Source of the DNA: Thermoplasmatota archaeon
GTDB lineage: Archaea; Thermoplasmatota; Thermoplasmata; RBG-16-68-12; JAJISG01
Assembly: GCA_022848835.1 (NCBI GenBank)
Contig: JAJISG010000103.1
Coordinates: 1-6,021 of the forward strand
Length of the DNA: 6,021 bases
Direction of reading: 5' to 3'
Shown here: piece after piece, positions 1 through 4,944 of the stretch
Position numbering within the stretch: position 1 is the first letter of the stretch
Layout: each line of letters starts with the position of its first letter
Translations under genes and position numbers: made by a program
Notes under the pieces: generated by a model
The model's input: only the letters and a program-made list of their open reading frames with translations
The model's database searches: none
What the model was told of the DNA's origin: nothing

Positions 1-279
1 ACTCCCGGCATCTACGTCCGGTTCAAGGGCCTTCAGGAACTCCTGCAGCGGTTCGGTGAGGGCCTCGTCTACCTGCGGGAGGATGGGGAGGACATGAGGG
101 CCGCGGAGCTATCCAAAAGGACCACCTTCCTGCTATCCGACCACAGGAACCTCACTCAGGAGGAAGAGGAGATGGTCATGGAGATGCGCCCGAAGGTCCT
201 CAGGGTGGGTCCCCTGCCACTCCACGCCGACCACTGCATCCTGATCGCTCAGAACGAGCTTGACCGAAGGGGTCTTTAG
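1..279 (+). CDS. trmY: tRNA (pseudouridine(54)-N(1))-methyltransferase TrmY, C-terminal part
   Basis: The reading frame is open from base 1, so the N-terminus lies outside the window; 92 residues remain of a protein usually about 200 long. TrmY is a SPOUT-fold enzyme that uses S-adenosylmethionine to methylate N1 of pseudouridine 54 in the T-arm of archaeal tRNAs. Visible family signatures are PGIYVR near the left edge, DGEDMR (about residues 27-32), an SDH...LT.EEEE segment and the terminal block GPLPLHADHCI...NELDR. That last block is the C-terminal knot region that binds the cofactor, as known for the family. The stop TAG (277-279) overlaps the stop of the convergent aminotransferase gene by 4 bp. 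Recognition rests on these motifs and not on a database search. Another DUF358 family member is the only realistic alternative. Confidence 0.88.
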   Translation, partial: TPGIYVRFKGLQELLQRFGEGLVYLREDGEDMRAAELSKRTTFLLSDHRNLTQEEEEMVMEMRPKVLRVGPLPLHADHCILIAQNELDRRGL

Positions 280-1343
280 ACCTCCTTCATGGCCTTGGTC
301 AACCCTTCGAGCCCTGACCGCAGCACGCTAGTTTCCATCCCAAAGCAGAGCCTGAAGTGGTTCTCCGCACCGAAGAACCTGCCAGGGGCGATGAGAGTCC
401 CATGATTCCGTAGGGCAACGGAGGCGAGTCTGTCCACATCTCCGCGGAAACTGGGGAAGGAGACGTAACCATCTGGAGGTACCCACGCCACATCTGCCTC
501 TTGTTCGACCCACTCGTCCACAAGCTTCCGGTTATCATTGATGAGTCTGCGGTTCCTGCGTCGAACTCTGTCCCTCATCTTCAGCGCCCCGATTGTCAAG
601 GCATCGCTCAACGTAGAAGGCGCCACAGTGGTGAAGTTCTTGGCAGCCCTGATCCGTTTGAGTAGCTGCGTGGAGGCGAGACACCAGCCGATCCTGACCC
701 CTCCCAGGCCGTAGAACTTCGAGGGGCTGGACGTGACGATGAACCTGTGGCTGACGGTTAAGGCACAGGGTGGGGCCCGCTCGAAGGCAGCCTCTCGGAA
801 TACCTCGTCCATCAGGATGTGGAAATCTCTCTCCTCAGCGAGGGAGGCTAGCTCACGTAGGATCCCTCCATCGGTGAGCGTCCCACCCGGATTGTAGAGG
901 TTCGTCAAGACGAGGAGTCTGGTGTCCTCCGGCAATGATTCCGTCATGTGATCTATGGGCAAGTCGAAGCCCTTTTCTGACGACCGAGGCAGGTAGGATA
1001 TGCGGGCTCCCAACATCTGAAAGGCCTTATAGAGGGGCTCGTAAAATGGCCTCTCTACCACGACCTTCGAGCCTCTTTCGAGGAGGGTCAGTCCCACAAG
1101 GAAGTTGGCCTCACTGGCCCCTTGGGTAACCAGGACCTCATCTTCAGAGACGTGAGAGATCTCGGCGATGAGCTTCCTGAGCTCCGGGGAACCACCCAAG
1201 TATGCCCAGGAGAGGTCCATGTCCTCCAGGGGGCCCAACTCCTCAAGACTCAAGGGTGGAAGATTGCTCCCGGCGATGTCATACCTGCAGGTCTCGATAT
1301 TAGACACGAGGTATTCGAGGAGGTCGAAGGGAGGAATCTCCAT
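276..1343 (-). CDS. PLP-dependent aminotransferase, class I/II
   Basis: This is a 355-residue fold-type I aminotransferase, slightly shorter than the usual 380-400. Visible landmarks are the cofactor phosphate loop QGASEAN (74-80), NPGG (151-154) in place of the common NPTG, DE at 179-180 (the aspartate that pairs with the pyridine nitrogen), SSPSKFYGLGGVRIGW (205-220) with K209 as the Schiff-base lysine, and R331 in RLCFG as the likely substrate-carboxylate arginine. All catalytic positions are present, so the enzyme should be active, but the substrate cannot be read from sequence. Aspartate, aromatic or more specialised amino acids are all possible. The ATG at 1343 is the first start after an in-frame TGA, and GGTGAT lies 8 bases upstream. 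It is transcribed away from the nicotinamidase gene, so the two share a 132-bp divergent intergenic region. Confidence 0.92.
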   Translation of the reverse strand: MEIPPFDLLEYLVSNIETCRYDIAGSNLPPLSLEELGPLEDMDLSWAYLGGSPELRKLIAEISHVSEDEVLVTQGASEANFLVGLTLLERGSKVVVERPFYEPLYKAFQMLGARISYLPRSSEKGFDLPIDHMTESLPEDTRLLVLTNLYNPGGTLTDGGILRELASLAEERDFHILMDEVFREAAFERAPPCALTVSHRFIVTSSPSKFYGLGGVRIGWCLASTQLLKRIRAAKNFTTVAPSTLSDALTIGALKMRDRVRRRNRRLINDNRKLVDEWVEQEADVAWVPPDGYVSFPSFRGDVDRLASVALRNHGTLIAPGRFFGAENHFRLCFGMETSVLRSGLEGLTKAMKEV

Positions 1344-1351
1344 GGACCATC

Positions 1352-1357
1352 ATCACC
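1352..1357 (-). promoter_or_regulatory. Ribosome binding site of the aminotransferase gene
   Basis: GGTGAT on the minus strand lies 8 bases before the ATG at 1343 and is complementary to the archaeal 16S rRNA tail. Two ATG codons nearer the site are out of frame. An in-frame TGA between site and gene rules out any longer N-terminus. Confidence 0.6.
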
Positions 1358-1437
1358 ACTCCTCTCAAAAACCTGACTACGGGCAAGATTTCCCGGGATT
1401 CCCAAGAGCACCGTCTATATTGCCCAGGCCGCAAGCC

Positions 1438-1445
1438 TTTATAAA
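1438..1445 (+). promoter_or_regulatory. TATA box of the NAD-salvage cluster
   Basis: TTTATAAA lies about 34 bases before the ATG at 1476, the spacing expected for an archaeal TBP site with a short leader of roughly 8-10 bases. The GC-rich surroundings make it stand out. The octamer is palindromic, so it reads the same towards the divergent aminotransferase gene. For that gene it would leave a leader of about 70 bases; CAATATAG at 1415-1422 on the minus strand is the nearer alternative. Confidence 0.7.
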
Positions 1446-1475
1446 CACCTCACACTAGAATGGAACGGGGGTCTC

Positions 1476-2000
1476 ATGAAAGCTGTCATGGTCGTGGATA
1501 TGGTGAACGATTTCGTGACAGGAAAGTTAGGCAGTCCTCGATCTCAGAAACTGGTGCCTCGGTTGAAGGCCTTCTTGGAGCGGGCCAGGTCGAAAGGAGT
1601 GCTCGTGATATACGTCTCTGACGCCCATCGTCCGGGTGATTCGGAGCTGAGGGTCTGGGGTGAGCACTCCATGAAGGGATCTGAGGGCGCTAGAATCGTG
1701 GATGAGCTGATCCCAGAGAGGGGGGATCTGGTCTTCGAGAAGCAGTGGTATGATGCCTTTCAGAACCCAACCCTGGATGTCGAGCTGAAGAAGCGGGGCA
1801 TAGATGAGCTCCTGATGACTGGCGTGGCAACCAATATCTGTGTTCAGAACACCGCCGCAGAGGCATCCTTCAAGGGATACGATGTGGCGGTGGTGAAAGA
1901 CTGCACCGAAGCTCCTTCGGAGGAGGACCACCGACAAGGCTTGAAGTATATGAAGACGATGTATGGGGCCAGGGTAGTCAGATCCGATGAGGCCCTGTAG
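1476..2000 (+). CDS. pncA: Nicotinamidase / isochorismatase-family cysteine hydrolase
   Basis: This 174-residue protein has the full signature of nicotinamidase, which hydrolyses nicotinamide to nicotinate and ammonia. The catalytic triad is D8 (VVDMVNDF), K89 (FEKQWYDAF) and C122 (TNICVQNTA). The Val117-Ala118 pair sits where the family has its cis-peptide. D49, H51 and H64 match the aspartate and two histidines that hold the active-site metal in characterised archaeal nicotinamidases. Length is typical. The superfamily also contains isochorismatases and other amidohydrolases. The metal site and the nicotinate phosphoribosyltransferase 8 bp downstream make nicotinamidase by far the best reading. 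It is the first gene of a rightward cluster, with a TATA box at 1438-1445 and a purine-rich GGGGGT just before the ATG. Confidence 0.9.
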   Translation: MKAVMVVDMVNDFVTGKLGSPRSQKLVPRLKAFLERARSKGVLVIYVSDAHRPGDSELRVWGEHSMKGSEGARIVDELIPERGDLVFEKQWYDAFQNPTLDVELKKRGIDELLMTGVATNICVQNTAAEASFKGYDVAVVKDCTEAPSEEDHRQGLKYMKTMYGARVVRSDEAL

Positions 2001-2008
2001 GTGGTCCT

Positions 2009-3196
2009 TTGGGAAGATTCCACATAGCTAGTGAGAAGGACATTCTGTCAGGGAGGACCACGGACGTATATTTTCAGCGGACGAATGAGATTCTCCGCAA
2101 GGAGGGGAAGGACAGGGAGCCTGTGGTGGCTGAGTTCACCGCCGGAGCCCTTCCTCAGGCGTGGGACTGGGGTGTCTTCTGCGGTCTGGAAGAAGCAGTG
2201 AAGCTGCTGGAGGGACGGTCCGTTGACCTCTACGCCCTTCCCGAGGGTACCATCTTCAATCCCAGGAGCCACCGCGGTATTCGCGTGCCCGTCATGGTCC
2301 TAGAGGGCCCCTATGGGGAGTTCTGTGCATATGAGACGCCCCTCCTTGGACTCCTATGTCAGGCCACGGCCATCGCCACGAAGGCCAGTCGTGTAAAGAA
2401 GGCGGCTGAAGACCGGGAAGTCACCTCCTTCGGTATCAGAAGGATGCATCCCGCTTTGTCACCCATGATAGACAGAGCCGCCTTCGTAGGCGGACTGGAT
2501 GCGGTCTCCAGCCTGACGGGTGCGGACGCCATAGGGAAGACACCGCAAGGTACCATGCCCCACTCTCTGACCATCATCCTGGGAGGCCCAGAGGCGGCCT
2601 TCAAAGCCTTCGACAAGCACGTCTCTGAGGACGTTCCCCGAATCGTCCTGGTGGACACGTACCTTGATGAGGTCGCAGAATCACTCATGGCCAGTGAGAC
2701 AATCCCAAGCCTGTACGGGGTAAGGCTAGACACGCCCACCTCAAGGAAGGGTAGTTTCGCGGAGATCATCCGTCAGGTGAGGTGGGAGCTGGACGTGAGG
2801 GGCCATGAGAAGGTTAAGATATTCGTCTCGGGCGGCTTGGATGAGGACAGCATACCGGAATTGGCCATGGCGGGAGCCGATGGTTTCGGCGTGGGGACCA
2901 GTGTCTCCAACGCCCCCACGGTGGATTTCTCTATGGACTTGGTGGAGGTGGCTGGACGACCCGCGGCGAAACGAGGCAAGTTTAGCGGTCGCAAGGAGGT
3001 CTTCAGGTGTGAGGACGATCTCATGTATGTGGTCGGCAGTAAGGCTCAGGAATGCCCTGTCTGCGGTGGTGACACGAAGGCCATGTTCGAGCAGTATCTC
3101 AGAGGCGGGAATCTGGTGAGAGATCTTCCGAAGCCAGAGAGGATAAGGGAATACGTATTGCGGCAACTAGAGAAAGTCTCACTCTCGTCTCATTAG
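2009..3196 (+). CDS. pncB: Nicotinate phosphoribosyltransferase, archaeal type
   Basis: This 395-residue enzyme converts nicotinate and PRPP to nicotinate mononucleotide, the committed step of Preiss-Handler NAD salvage. It resembles the shorter archaeal form (Thermoplasma type). Motifs include TTDVYFQRT (17-25) near the N-terminus, ETPLLG (109-114), FGIRRMHP (141-148), GTMPHS (181-186), VDTY (215-218), RLDTPTS (239-245), the barrel loop SGGLDE (274-279) and GFGVGTSVS (292-300) for phosphate binding. The C-terminal part carries C334, C349 and C352, the last two as CPVC. This resembles the zinc-knuckle region reported in the Thermoplasma enzyme, although only three cysteines are clear here. 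The start is TTG at 2009; no ATG or GTG is available in frame between the pncA stop and that codon. GGTGGT lies four bases upstream, and the 8-bp gap to pncA implies co-transcription and likely translational coupling. Confidence 0.93.
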   Translation: MGRFHIASEKDILSGRTTDVYFQRTNEILRKEGKDREPVVAEFTAGALPQAWDWGVFCGLEEAVKLLEGRSVDLYALPEGTIFNPRSHRGIRVPVMVLEGPYGEFCAYETPLLGLLCQATAIATKASRVKKAAEDREVTSFGIRRMHPALSPMIDRAAFVGGLDAVSSLTGADAIGKTPQGTMPHSLTIILGGPEAAFKAFDKHVSEDVPRIVLVDTYLDEVAESLMASETIPSLYGVRLDTPTSRKGSFAEIIRQVRWELDVRGHEKVKIFVSGGLDEDSIPELAMAGADGFGVGTSVSNAPTVDFSMDLVEVAGRPAAKRGKFSGRKEVFRCEDDLMYVVGSKAQECPVCGGDTKAMFEQYLRGGNLVRDLPKPERIREYVLRQLEKVSLSSH

Positions 3197-3238
3197 GTTG
3201 ATCGCCCGCAAAGGTTGATATGGGAAATTGCAGTAGGC

Positions 3239-3243
3239 GGTGA
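3239..3243 (+). promoter_or_regulatory. Ribosome binding site that decides the gcvH start
   Basis: GGTGA lies 8 bases before ATG 3252. The in-frame GTG at 3240 falls inside this motif, so the GTG is better explained as part of the binding site than as the start codon. Confidence 0.6.
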
Positions 3244-3251
3244 AGGTCTCC

Positions 3252-3635
3252 ATGCCCCTGGTTCCCGATGATCTGAGGTACACGAAGGACCACGAATGGC
3301 TCAGATTAGATGACGACAGGGCCGTGGTGGGCATCACCGACTATGCTCAGATCGAATTGACTGATGTCGTGTACGTGGAACTCCCGTCTGTAAAATCCGA
3401 GTTTTCAGCGGGTGAGGAGTTTGCCATCATTGAGTCGGTTAAAGCAGCCTCAGAGCTCTATGCCCCCGTGAGCGGCGTCGTGGTAAGGGTCAATAAGAAA
3501 CTGGAGGACCGGCCTGAACTGATTAATGAGGATCCCTATGGAGAGGGATGGATAGGGGTCATCGAGGTAAAGAAAAAGTCTGAGTATGAAGAGCTGCTTA
3601 CGCCTGAACAGTACAGGGAACTGACTGCGGAGTAG
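3252..3635 (+). CDS. gcvH: Glycine cleavage system H protein (lipoyl carrier)
   Basis: This 127-residue protein shuttles the aminomethyl group from glycine between the P, T and L proteins on a lipoyl-lysine arm. It starts with the family's N-terminal block DLRYTKDHEW (7-16). It carries the lipoylation motif ESVKA with K64, then YAPVSG and the conserved GEGW (97-100). Length is normal, so it appears intact. A start at GTG 3240 would add four residues (MKVS). I prefer ATG 3252 because GGTGA precedes it at good spacing and H proteins usually begin shortly before this block. No gcvT, gcvP or lipoate ligase gene is in the window, so its partners must be elsewhere. The 55-bp gap after pncB permits co-transcription, but a weak TATA-like GTTGATATGG sits about 34 bases upstream, so an own promoter is possible. 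Confidence 0.94.
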   Translation: MPLVPDDLRYTKDHEWLRLDDDRAVVGITDYAQIELTDVVYVELPSVKSEFSAGEEFAIIESVKAASELYAPVSGVVVRVNKKLEDRPELINEDPYGEGWIGVIEVKKKSEYEELLTPEQYRELTAE

Positions 3636-3650
3636 GGAATGCCGGGAGCA

Positions 3651-3685
3651 TCTCTGTTCTTCTCTCTCTTTCGTTATTCGATTTT
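3651..3685 (+). terminator. Pyrimidine-rich tract, probable terminator after gcvH
   Basis: Starting 15 bases after the gcvH stop, 30 of 35 bases are C or T, with several T runs ending in ATTTT. Archaeal RNA polymerase can terminate at T-rich stretches without a hairpin, and the position at the end of the rightward cluster fits. No strong stem precedes it. Confidence 0.5.
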
Positions 3686-3914
3686 GCTGAGATCTCTCTC
3701 TCCAGAGTAGAGGAAGTGGATCTTCGGTACCCAGCTTCCCGGTGCATGGAGTGGAAACAGCGAGTTCTCGTTACCAAGAATCCTCATAGAGGCGATGAAC
3801 ATCCCCATCGAAACCATCGCAAATTATCATGATCATCATTAACGTCACGTTCTCATCCCTGTACTCTTCAGGTGGGACCGGTATCAAGAGAAAGAGGCCG
3901 AAACGGAATGCCAC
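3674..3914 (-). pseudogene. Possible frameshifted remnant of a small membrane protein gene
   Basis: Two leftward frames of 47 codons overlap here. The first runs from GTG 3914 to TAA 3771-3773. The second runs from ATG 3815-3817 to TAA 3674-3676. Removing one base at the T run opposite 3821-3823 would join them into about 79 residues. The join creates one hydrophobic stretch of about 20 residues (near 23-42: VTLMMIMII then A then MVSMGMFIASM) that looks like a membrane helix, followed by a polar tail. Neither half alone resembles a protein I know. The first frame continues in phase from the zinc-ribbon gene upstream after its TGA. The 3' end overlaps the gcvH terminator tract. It could be a decayed gene, a sequencing indel or chance; confidence is low. 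Confidence 0.25.
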
Positions 3915-3929
3915 CTGTGCGCTGGTTCC

Positions 3930-4331
3930 TCACAGGGGCGTACCGACCGAACGGAAGATCCAGGTACGGTCTCCTTGCGCGACGAAAGTCGCTCTGCACT
4001 CGACGCACTGCCGGTAGGACGCGATGCCACCGTTACCCAGGTACTCGAGGATGCGATGGTTGCAGGCGCTACGCGGGTCAGCCTTCGACTGGACAATCGT
4101 CGGTGAGGCCATCTGAGGTTTGCCGGTTGGCAGGCTGCCATGCTTGCGGCGCCACCAAGCCATCTTCCGTCCATTCTCGTGTGTTGCCCCTCTGAGCGTC
4201 CTACGAGCTTCGGAAACCAGCCACTGTGGACTGGAGGCACCATACTCCGTTCGAACGTACTTTACCAGGTCTTCAGGGAACCGTCGCGGTTCCCTGTTCA
4301 AACGCACACCACTTACGGGGATTCCGAACAT
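3930..4331 (-). CDS. Small uncharacterised protein with C-terminal CHCC zinc ribbon
   Basis: I do not recognise a named family. From ATG 4331 the product is 133 residues. The N-terminal 70 are basic and mostly helical in character (RFPEDLVKYVR, SEARRTLRG, RKMAWWRRKHG). A short Pro/Ser/Thr linker leads to a compact C-terminal module: CNH (C90, H92), then YLGNGGIASYR, then CVEC (C109, C112), ending in GDRTWIFR. The CxH...CxxC pattern suggests one zinc ion held in a ribbon fold, and the basic N-terminus suggests nucleic-acid or protein binding. An in-frame GTG at 4340 lies inside the GGTGA site, so the ATG three codons later is the better start. It has a TATA box, a ribosome binding site and no adjacent partner in the same transcript. 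The gene is isolated between apparently decayed sequences, which argues that it is maintained by selection. Confidence 0.6.
   Translation of the reverse strand: MFGIPVSGVRLNREPRRFPEDLVKYVRTEYGASSPQWLVSEARRTLRGATHENGRKMAWWRRKHGSLPTGKPQMASPTIVQSKADPRSACNHRILEYLGNGGIASYRQCVECRATFVAQGDRTWIFRSVGTPL
4274..4296. repeat. Perfect 10-bp inverted repeat with 3-base loop
   Basis: CAGGGAACCG at 4274-4283 is the exact reverse complement of CGGTTCCCTG at 4287-4296, separated by TCG. The repeat sits 35-58 bases into the zinc-ribbon gene, within codons for NREPRRFPED. In the mRNA it would form a stable, fairly GC-rich hairpin just after the translation initiation region. Confidence 0.6.
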
Positions 4332-4336
4332 CTCAC

Positions 4337-4341
4337 TCACC
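4337..4341 (-). promoter_or_regulatory. Ribosome binding site of the zinc-ribbon gene
   Basis: GGTGA on the minus strand, 5 bases before ATG 4331. It contains the alternative GTG start at 4340, which decides in favour of the ATG. This is the same arrangement as in gcvH. Confidence 0.55.
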
Positions 4342-4345
4342 TAGT

Positions 4346-4360
4346 CCTATAAGAGATAGG
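4346..4360. repeat. Small inverted repeat at the predicted transcription start
   Basis: CCTAT and ATAGG flank a 5-base spacer, forming a perfect 5-bp dyad. It lies between the TATA box (4366-4373) and the ribosome binding site, roughly where transcription should begin. That is a typical place for an archaeal repressor operator. The arms are short, so chance is possible. Confidence 0.3.
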
Positions 4361-4365
4361 CGGTA

Positions 4366-4373
4366 TATTTATA
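4366..4373 (-). promoter_or_regulatory. TATA box of the zinc-ribbon gene
   Basis: TATAAATA on the minus strand sits in an AT-rich patch about 38 bases before ATG 4331. Transcription starting about 25 bases downstream would give a leader of around 14 bases that still contains GGTGA. This supports the downstream gene being real and independently expressed. Confidence 0.6.
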
Positions 4374-4525
4374 ATGTCTTCAGAATATAAATTGATAACC
4401 TCCGCCGGTAGAGTGATATTGTCTACGTGGATGACGACAGTGTCAGCCTCGAGGTTGAAAAAGGTGTGTGATAGGAGATCTGACATCCTCGGTGGTTGAG
4501 AGGAAAACGCGCCTGAATTGTTCAA

Positions 4526-4944
4526 TGAGAATGATCTGCTCGGGGTTACTTCGTGACCAGATAGGACTAGCCCCCTAACGGTTCTTTGGCATGGCCATGT
4601 GACGTTTTGAGGCTAGTGCTACCCCCTATTCAATCCGCTGAACTTGGCGCCGTGAAGCTGTCGTTTAGATTGACCTCCGGCAGAGATCTAATCTGCTTCT
4701 CATGAACCTTGCTTCATTCAACGGGAGCCTCCATTCTACCAGCAGACATTCCAAGGCTAAGTGCTACACATATCATCACAAGGATCCTCACTAGGGCAAA
4801 CCTTAGCCTCTTCCCCGGTTGGTCCCGATGAACCCCGGCTAATCGCGGATGGGCTCCCTAGATCGTCACCCCAGGGAACGCTACGATGACATCTGTGTGT
4901 GAATGAGAGGGTTGGGATGTTGGAACAGAGTCCTTGCCCTAAGT
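4526..4944. other. Gene-poor stretch, mostly without assignable content
   Basis: Apart from the tail of the frameshifted remnant (to 4574) and a signal-peptide-like fragment at 4714-4791, I find no convincing gene, tRNA, C/D-box pair or repeat array in these 419 bases. One minus-strand frame stays open for about 60 codons leftward from 4943 but has no start codon and low-complexity content. No long T run marks the end of the transcript coming from the nucleotidyltransferase gene. Confidence 0.5.
4714..4791 (-). pseudogene. Signal-peptide-like fragment of a lost secreted or membrane protein
   Basis: From GTG 4791 the frame encodes 25 residues, MRILVMICVALSLGMSAG plus seven more, ending at TGA 4714-4716. 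Upstream codons in the same frame add a basic segment (GKRLRFALV) and remain open to a TAG about 20 codons further, without an ATG. A basic start, a hydrophobic core and a small-residue SAG site are the pattern of a secretion signal, but nothing follows it. It may be the leftover 5' end of a deleted gene, or chance. Confidence 0.2.

Larger units (their letters stand above)
4337..4574 (-). pseudogene. Possible frameshifted gene remnant upstream of the zinc-ribbon gene
   Basis: A leftward frame open at 4446-4574 (43 codons, stop 4443-4445; includes PEQIILIEQFRRVF and STTEDVRSPITHLF) overlaps a second frame ending at TGA 4337-4339. The second frame includes FFNLEADTVVIHVDNITLP and AEVINLYSEDIINI. 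They meet at a T5 run opposite 4458-4462. Dropping one T joins them at HLF/NLEAD into a 77-codon frame with plausible helix and strand character. The first frame has no ATG, GTG or TTG, so it is probably the tail of something truncated. The second could alone be a 62-residue gene from ATG 4525, but I see no ribosome binding site or promoter for it, and its 3' end carries the TATA box of the next gene. No family is recognised. Confidence 0.25.

Noticed and set aside
1527..1937. 136-codon minus-strand frame inside the nicotinamidase gene
   Set aside because: It is antisense to a gene with all catalytic residues in place and has no domain signature of its own.
2359..3166. Two overlapping minus-strand frames (136 and 141 codons) inside pncB
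   Set aside because: They are shadows of a strongly conserved gene in GC-rich DNA, with Ser/Arg-rich content and no motifs.
3791..3845. GATGA-type motifs that could be C boxes of a C/D-box guide RNA
   Set aside because: No properly spaced D (CTGA) and C'/D' boxes accompany them on either strand.
3884..4243. 119-codon minus-strand frame overlapping the zinc-ribbon gene
   Set aside because: It is an out-of-phase shadow, rich in Ser/Arg/Pro. It lacks the promoter and ribosome site that serve the zinc-ribbon frame and has no recognisable motif.
4341..4570. Exact 10-bp inverted repeat CTAGTCCTAT / ATAGGACTAG about 220 bp apart
   Set aside because: Several 10-bp matches are expected by chance in 6 kb. 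The match does not extend and no mobile-element gene lies between the copies.
4611..4768. Near-repeat GGCTAGTGCTAC / GGCTAAGTGCTAC
   Set aside because: There are only two imperfect copies with no periodicity or flanking similarity, so it is not a CRISPR or repeat array.
4701..4793. Plus-strand 30-codon frame beginning ATGAACCTTGCTTC
   Set aside because: It lies antisense to the signal-peptide-like fragment, has no ribosome binding site or promoter, and is rich in His and Ser.
4737..4943. Minus-strand frame open for about 60 codons after the nucleotidyltransferase stop
   Set aside because: It has no ATG, GTG or TTG start in a useful position and no protein-like composition, and it is out of phase with the upstream gene.
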